A stretch of 64,000 nucleotides of DNA from NCBI GenBank assembly GCA_009841235.1, contig VXMH01000015.1:29723-93722 (forward strand), read 5' to 3'. Both the position numbers and the translations under genes were made by a program. This document shows positions 61,229 through 64,000 of this stretch, piece by piece. Each line of letters begins with the position of its first letter. The stretch's first letter is position 1. The notes under the pieces were generated by a model that made no database searches, had not been told where the DNA came from, and saw nothing but the letters and a program-made list of their open reading frames with translations. This DNA comes from Caldilineaceae bacterium SB0661_bin_32 (GTDB taxonomy: Bacteria > Chloroflexota > Anaerolineae > Caldilineales > Caldilineaceae).

Positions 61229-63019
61229 TTACCAGCTCGGCTGCACGCCGCTGTATCCCTGGACATAGCCGGGTTTCGGCCGCCGGATCAGTTCATCCAC
61301 GGCCGCGCCGGGCGCCACCATCGGATAGACGTTCACCTCCTCTTTCACCTGGAAATCAACCAGGAACGGCCCATCGGTCGCGTGCGCCTGCTCCAGGACC
61401 GGCACGACATCGCTCGGATGGCGGACCACGGCGGCTGGTATGTCATAGGCGTCGGCCAGCTTAACGTAGTCCGGTGAAAGAATCGGCGTACCCACATAGC
61501 GCTTGTCGTAAAATATCTGCTGCCACTGGCGCACCATGCCCAGGAATCCGTTGTTGATAATGGCGATTTTGACCGGCAGCTTCTCCTGCTGGATGGTGGC
61601 CAGCTCCTGCAAAGTCATCTGGAACCCACCGTCACCCGCCACGCACCAGACCAGCGCATCCGGATCGGACATCTGCGCGCCAAGCGCCGCCGGCAAGGCG
61701 TATCCCATCGTGCCCAGGCCGCCGCTGGTCAACAGCATCCCGGCGTGTTCGTGAATATAGTACTGGCTCTCCCACATCTGGTGCTGGCCGACGTCGGTGA
61801 CAACGATAACGCGCTTGTCGGTCCGTTCGGTGGCATGCCACAGCTGCCGGATAACGTAGGGAGGAATCAACTCCTCTACTTCGAACTGGATGATGTCGGC
61901 CTCGTCCGTCTCCGATCGCCACTCGTTCAACGTGTCTACCCACTCCTGGTGGCGCCGTTCCTCCACAAGCGGCAGATAGGCCGGCAGCGTGTCAGCCAGG
62001 TCCCCTACCACGGCCACGTCAGGCACAATGTTCTTGCCTACTTCCGCCTTGTCCAGTTCAAAGTGGATGATCTTGGCGTTCGCGGCAAAGCGGTCCAGCC
62101 GCCCGGTGATGCGGTCGTCGAAGCGCATTCCCATTGCGATAAGCACGTCGCAGGCCTGAACCGCCCGGTTTGCAAACGCCTCTCCGTGCATTCCCCCCAT
62201 TCCCAGGCTCAGCGGGTGCGTCTCTGGGATGTTCCCAGTGCCAAGCAGCGTCGTAACAACGGGTATGCCGGCCTTTTCTACAAGCTGGAGCAGCTCTTCG
62301 CTGGTATTCGACAGGTGGACGCCGTGGCCGGCAAGAATCAGCGGACGCTCGGAATCGTTCAACAGGTCGGCCGCCGCCTGCACTGCTTCGCGACTGTATT
62401 CCGGCCACGGCTCGAAACCGGGCAGGTTAATCTCGAAGTCATAGCGAAAAATGCCGGTCTCGATCTGAACATCCTTGCAGATGTCGACCAGTACAACGCC
62501 CGGCCGGCCTTCGCGAGCGATGTAGAAAGCCTCTTTCATCACCAGCGGCAGCTCGGCAATATCGGTCACCAGATAGTTGTGTTTGCACACAGGCTGCGAG
62601 ACGCCCACAACGTCCGATTCCTGAAACGCGTCCGTACCCAGCAGGTTGGTCGGCACCTGGCCGGTGATCGCGACAACGGGCACACTGTCCATCTGCGCAG
62701 TTGCCAGGCCGGTGACAAGGTTCGTCGCCCCCGGACCGCTGGTGACAATGCAAACGCCTACGTCCCCCGTGGCGCGAGCGAAACCGTCGGCCATATGCGC
62801 CGCGCACTGCTCGTGCCGCACGAGGACATGATGGATGCGGCCGTCCCCCTCATATTCGGCAAGCGCGTCGTAGGCCGGCAAGATCGCTCCGCCCGGATGT
62901 CCAAAGACGATTTGGACGCCCTCCCGCAAAAGGGACTCCCAGATCATCTCAGACCCGGTCATCTCCTGGGGTCCCAGGTCGTATCCGCTGTTTTCCGGTT
63001 CTCTCTTGGCTAGTGCCAT
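61229..63019 (-). CDS. ilvB: Acetolactate synthase large (catalytic) subunit
   Basis: A 596-residue ThDP- and FAD-dependent enzyme condensing two pyruvates, or pyruvate with 2-oxobutyrate. Landmarks are [20 protein letters not shown] (with the downstream Glu acting on ThDP in [20 protein letters not shown]), [20 protein letters not shown], and the ThDP diphosphate motif [18 protein letters not shown] ending with [12 protein letters not shown]. Length is normal. AGGAGGTGA lies seven to eight bases before the ATG. It is the first structural gene of the attenuated operon. Confidence 0.97.
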   Translation of the reverse strand: MALAKREPENSGYDLGPQEMTGSEMIWESLLREGVQIVFGHPGGAILPAYDALAEYEGDGRIHHVLVRHEQCAAHMADGFARATGDVGVCIVTSGPGATNLVTGLATAQMDSVPVVAITGQVPTNLLGTDAFQESDVVGVSQPVCKHNYLVTDIAELPLVMKEAFYIAREGRPGVVLVDICKDVQIETGIFRYDFEINLPGFEPWPEYSREAVQAAADLLNDSERPLILAGHGVHLSNTSEELLQLVEKAGIPVVTTLLGTGNIPETHPLSLGMGGMHGEAFANRAVQACDVLIAMGMRFDDRITGRLDRFAANAKIIHFELDKAEVGKNIVPDVAVVGDLADTLPAYLPLVEERRHQEWVDTLNEWRSETDEADIIQFEVEELIPPYVIRQLWHATERTDKRVIVVTDVGQHQMWESQYYIHEHAGMLLTSGGLGTMGYALPAALGAQMSDPDALVWCVAGDGGFQMTLQELATIQQEKLPVKIAIINNGFLGMVRQWQQIFYDKRYVGTPILSPDYVKLADAYDIPAAVVRHPSDVVPVLEQAHATDGPFLVDFQVKEEVNVYPMVAPGAAVDELIRRPKPGYVQGYSGVQPSW

Positions 63020-63157
63020 CCTTCACCTCCTGCTACCTGGCTCACATTCTGTTGGGATATTCACTCAGACCCACTTGGCCGGGCGTCCGCCATCCCGCTC
63101 TTGCACTCCTAAGATGCTGCGCAGGCCGCGCTTGTTCCCGGAAACGCATTCTCCTGC

Positions 63158-63189
63158 TAAAGAAAAACCCTTCCCGGTCGGGGAAGGGT
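63158..63189 (-). terminator. Attenuator terminator hairpin upstream of ilvB
   Basis: On the minus strand ACCCTTCCC and GGGAAGGGT form a perfect nine-base stem with a five-base loop, followed at once by TTTTTCTTT. It lies between the leader peptide gene and ilvB, exactly where a transcription attenuator is expected. Readthrough would allow ilvB-ilvN-ilvC-leuA expression. Confidence 0.9.
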
Positions 63190-63245
63190 CTGCACTGACC
63201 TGAGCAAGAAGTCCGTTCTTCCGGACGCCTGCCTTCGCCAACCAT

Positions 63246-63338
63246 TCAGGGCCGAGAGCCGCTTACAAGAAAGGCTACAAGGCCGCGAAGAATGACCGTA
63301 AGGCTGATAAGCAGGTTCAAGACAGAGATGCTACTCAT
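63246..63338 (-). CDS. ilv operon leader peptide
   Basis: A 30-residue frame, MSSISVLNLLISLTVILRGL then VAFLVSGSRP. Fourteen of 30 residues are Leu (7), Val (4) or Ile (3). Its position, 53 bases after the promoter -10 and 57 bases before a terminator hairpin that precedes ilvB, is the classical layout of branched-chain amino-acid attenuation. Slow translation through these codons when the charged tRNAs are scarce should favour an antiterminator. A clear Shine-Dalgarno is not seen (AATAGAAAATG). The mechanism is established in enterobacteria; its use here is inferred. Confidence 0.82.
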   Translation of the reverse strand: MSSISVLNLLISLTVILRGLVAFLVSGSRP

Positions 63339-63390
63339 TTTCTATTGAAAATTGGCGACAAATTCGGTCGCGAGTCAACAGCTTCGTCCT

Positions 63391-63418
63391 ATTATATGCA
63401 GATTGAGGAGTTGTGCAA
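63391..63418 (-). promoter_or_regulatory. ilvB operon promoter
   Basis: On the minus strand TTGCAC (63413-63418) and a perfect TATAAT (63391-63396) are 16 bases apart. Transcription would start near 63384, about 45 bases before the leader-peptide start codon. Confidence 0.7.
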
Positions 63419-63499
63419 CTTCTGATTCAGGCAATTTGCAGTGACGCCTGAAACCGCCTGTAGCTCTTGCAATGCCGGCGGATGTATTGGGTCACTATG

Positions 63500-63508
63500 T
63501 GCTATAAT
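63500..63508 (+). promoter_or_regulatory. Extended -10 promoter of the coiled-coil gene
   Basis: TGCTATAAT is a perfect extended -10, the same nine bases as before the RCK gene at 9124. No good -35 is seen at the proper distance. The ATG at 63556 follows, with GGAG ten bases before it. Confidence 0.5.
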
Positions 63509-63555
63509 CTCCTACGGAGAAGCACGGCCAGGGAAAAATACGGAGACTGTATCGA

Positions 63556-64000
63556 ATGGCAGACCGCATTCATATGTTGGAGCGGCTCTCAACTGCATTT
63601 GACCAAAATCAGGCCCAAGTCCTGACAGAAGTCATCTACAGTTCTTACAATGACCTTGTGCGTCGCGAGGATTTCAGCGAGCTCAAAGAAATCGTCCGCG
63701 ATTTAGGTGAAACGCAACAGCGCACGGAGCAGCGCGTCGGGGAACTGGTAGAAACGCAACAGCGCACGGAGCAACGCGTCGGGGAATTGGTAGAAACGCA
63801 ACATCGCACGGAGCAACGCGTCGAGGAACTGGCAGAGGCGCAGCAGCGCACGGAGCAACGCGTCGGAGAACTGGCAGAGGCGCAGCAGCGGACTGAGCAG
63901 CGATTTGACGAGTTGGCGGAGGCGCAGCAGCGGACTGAGCAGCGATTTGACGAGTTGGCGGAGGCGCAGCAGCGGACTGAGCAGCGATTTGACGAGTTGG
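63556..64000 (+). CDS. Coiled-coil protein with 14-residue tandem repeats, partial
   Basis: The first 148 residues of a gene that runs off the window. A 51-residue head ([20 protein letters not shown], then [20 protein letters not shown]) is followed by repeats of the type [14 protein letters not shown], changing to [14 protein letters not shown]. They form a heptad-compatible helix and so a long coiled coil. Proteins with this head and repeat commonly end in a DUF3782 or PD-(D/E)XK nuclease-like domain in Chloroflexota and cyanobacteria, but that part is not visible here. It is divergent from the ilv operon. Confidence 0.82.
   Translation, partial: MADRIHMLERLSTAFDQNQAQVLTEVIYSSYNDLVRREDFSELKEIVRDLGETQQRTEQRVGELVETQQRTEQRVGELVETQHRTEQRVEELAEAQQRTEQRVGELAEAQQRTEQRFDELAEAQQRTEQRFDELAEAQQRTEQRFDEL
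63709..64000 (+). repeat. 42-bp tandem repeat inside the coiled-coil gene
   Basis: Seven head-to-tail units of 42 bp begin at 63709, 63751, 63793, 63835, 63877, 63919 and 63961, the last cut by the window edge. Later units are nearly identical at the DNA level, including synonymous sites, which suggests recent expansion by slippage or unequal exchange. Confidence 0.92.

Overview
The window is about 64 kb of GC-rich, densely coding bacterial DNA. Gene content suggests a free-living or host-associated member of the Chloroflexota, Anaerolineae/Caldilineae-like. The pointers are a LysW-type amino-acid kinase with its aminotransferase, an antitoxin of the RLFKTAEEV type, a DUF5678/retropepsin pair, a coiled-coil protein with 14-residue repeats, and many Gfo/Idh/MocA, PhyH and sulfatase-fold genes. 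This placement is inference; there is no rRNA or other direct marker. I found no tRNA, rRNA, CRISPR array or insertion sequence.

0-14 kb is mixed housekeeping. It holds the end of an oxidoreductase gene, a secreted or anchored HExxH protein directly behind murJ, thioredoxin reductase, a VOC protein, a LysJ/LysZ-like pair, a DUF4432 protein, an orphan RCK (KtrA/TrkA-like) protein, hisD-hisC with a one-base overlap, and an overlapping Nudix/DEDDh-exonuclease pair.

14-36 kb is an accessory catabolic island. It holds three more Gfo/Idh/MocA oxidoreductases, two PhyH dioxygenases, a sugar-isomerase TIM barrel (another lies at 36 kb), three alkaline-phosphatase-superfamily 'sulfatases', an MFS transporter, a GHL6-type glycosidase, and a fatty-acyl-CoA ligase and dehydrogenase. 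Two of the 'sulfatases' are tandem paralogues with Thr where formylglycine should be. Inserted in the island are a ParA-like/AlbA_2 (Schlafen-type) gene pair of lower GC (17.7-20 kb) and a patch of decayed or tiny genes (31.4-32.9 kb), including a toxin-antitoxin scar.

36-63.5 kb is a branched-chain amino-acid supercluster on the minus strand: ilvB-ilvN-ilvC-leuA, then gltB-gltD-leuC-leuD-methyltransferase-leuB-ppc-cimA-ilvD. Together these make 2-oxobutyrate by the citramalate route (CimA, LeuCD, LeuB; no threonine deaminase in the window) and carry it to valine, leucine and isoleucine. PEP carboxylase and glutamate synthase may add anaplerotic carbon and amino donor. The first operon has a classical attenuator (promoter, 30-residue Leu/Ile/Val-rich leader peptide, terminator hairpin). 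A second translated upstream ORF overlaps the leuA start. A terminator follows leuA. gltB has a promoter whose -10 is covered by a near-perfect palindrome.

Between the two halves lies an unrelated four-gene module (54.2-57.4 kb): a small DUF5678-like protein, a retropepsin-like aspartic protease, a 667-residue exported protein I do not recognise, and a YbjQ-family protein. It is the best candidate here for an undescribed system. The window ends in a coiled-coil gene whose 42-bp tandem repeats run off the edge.
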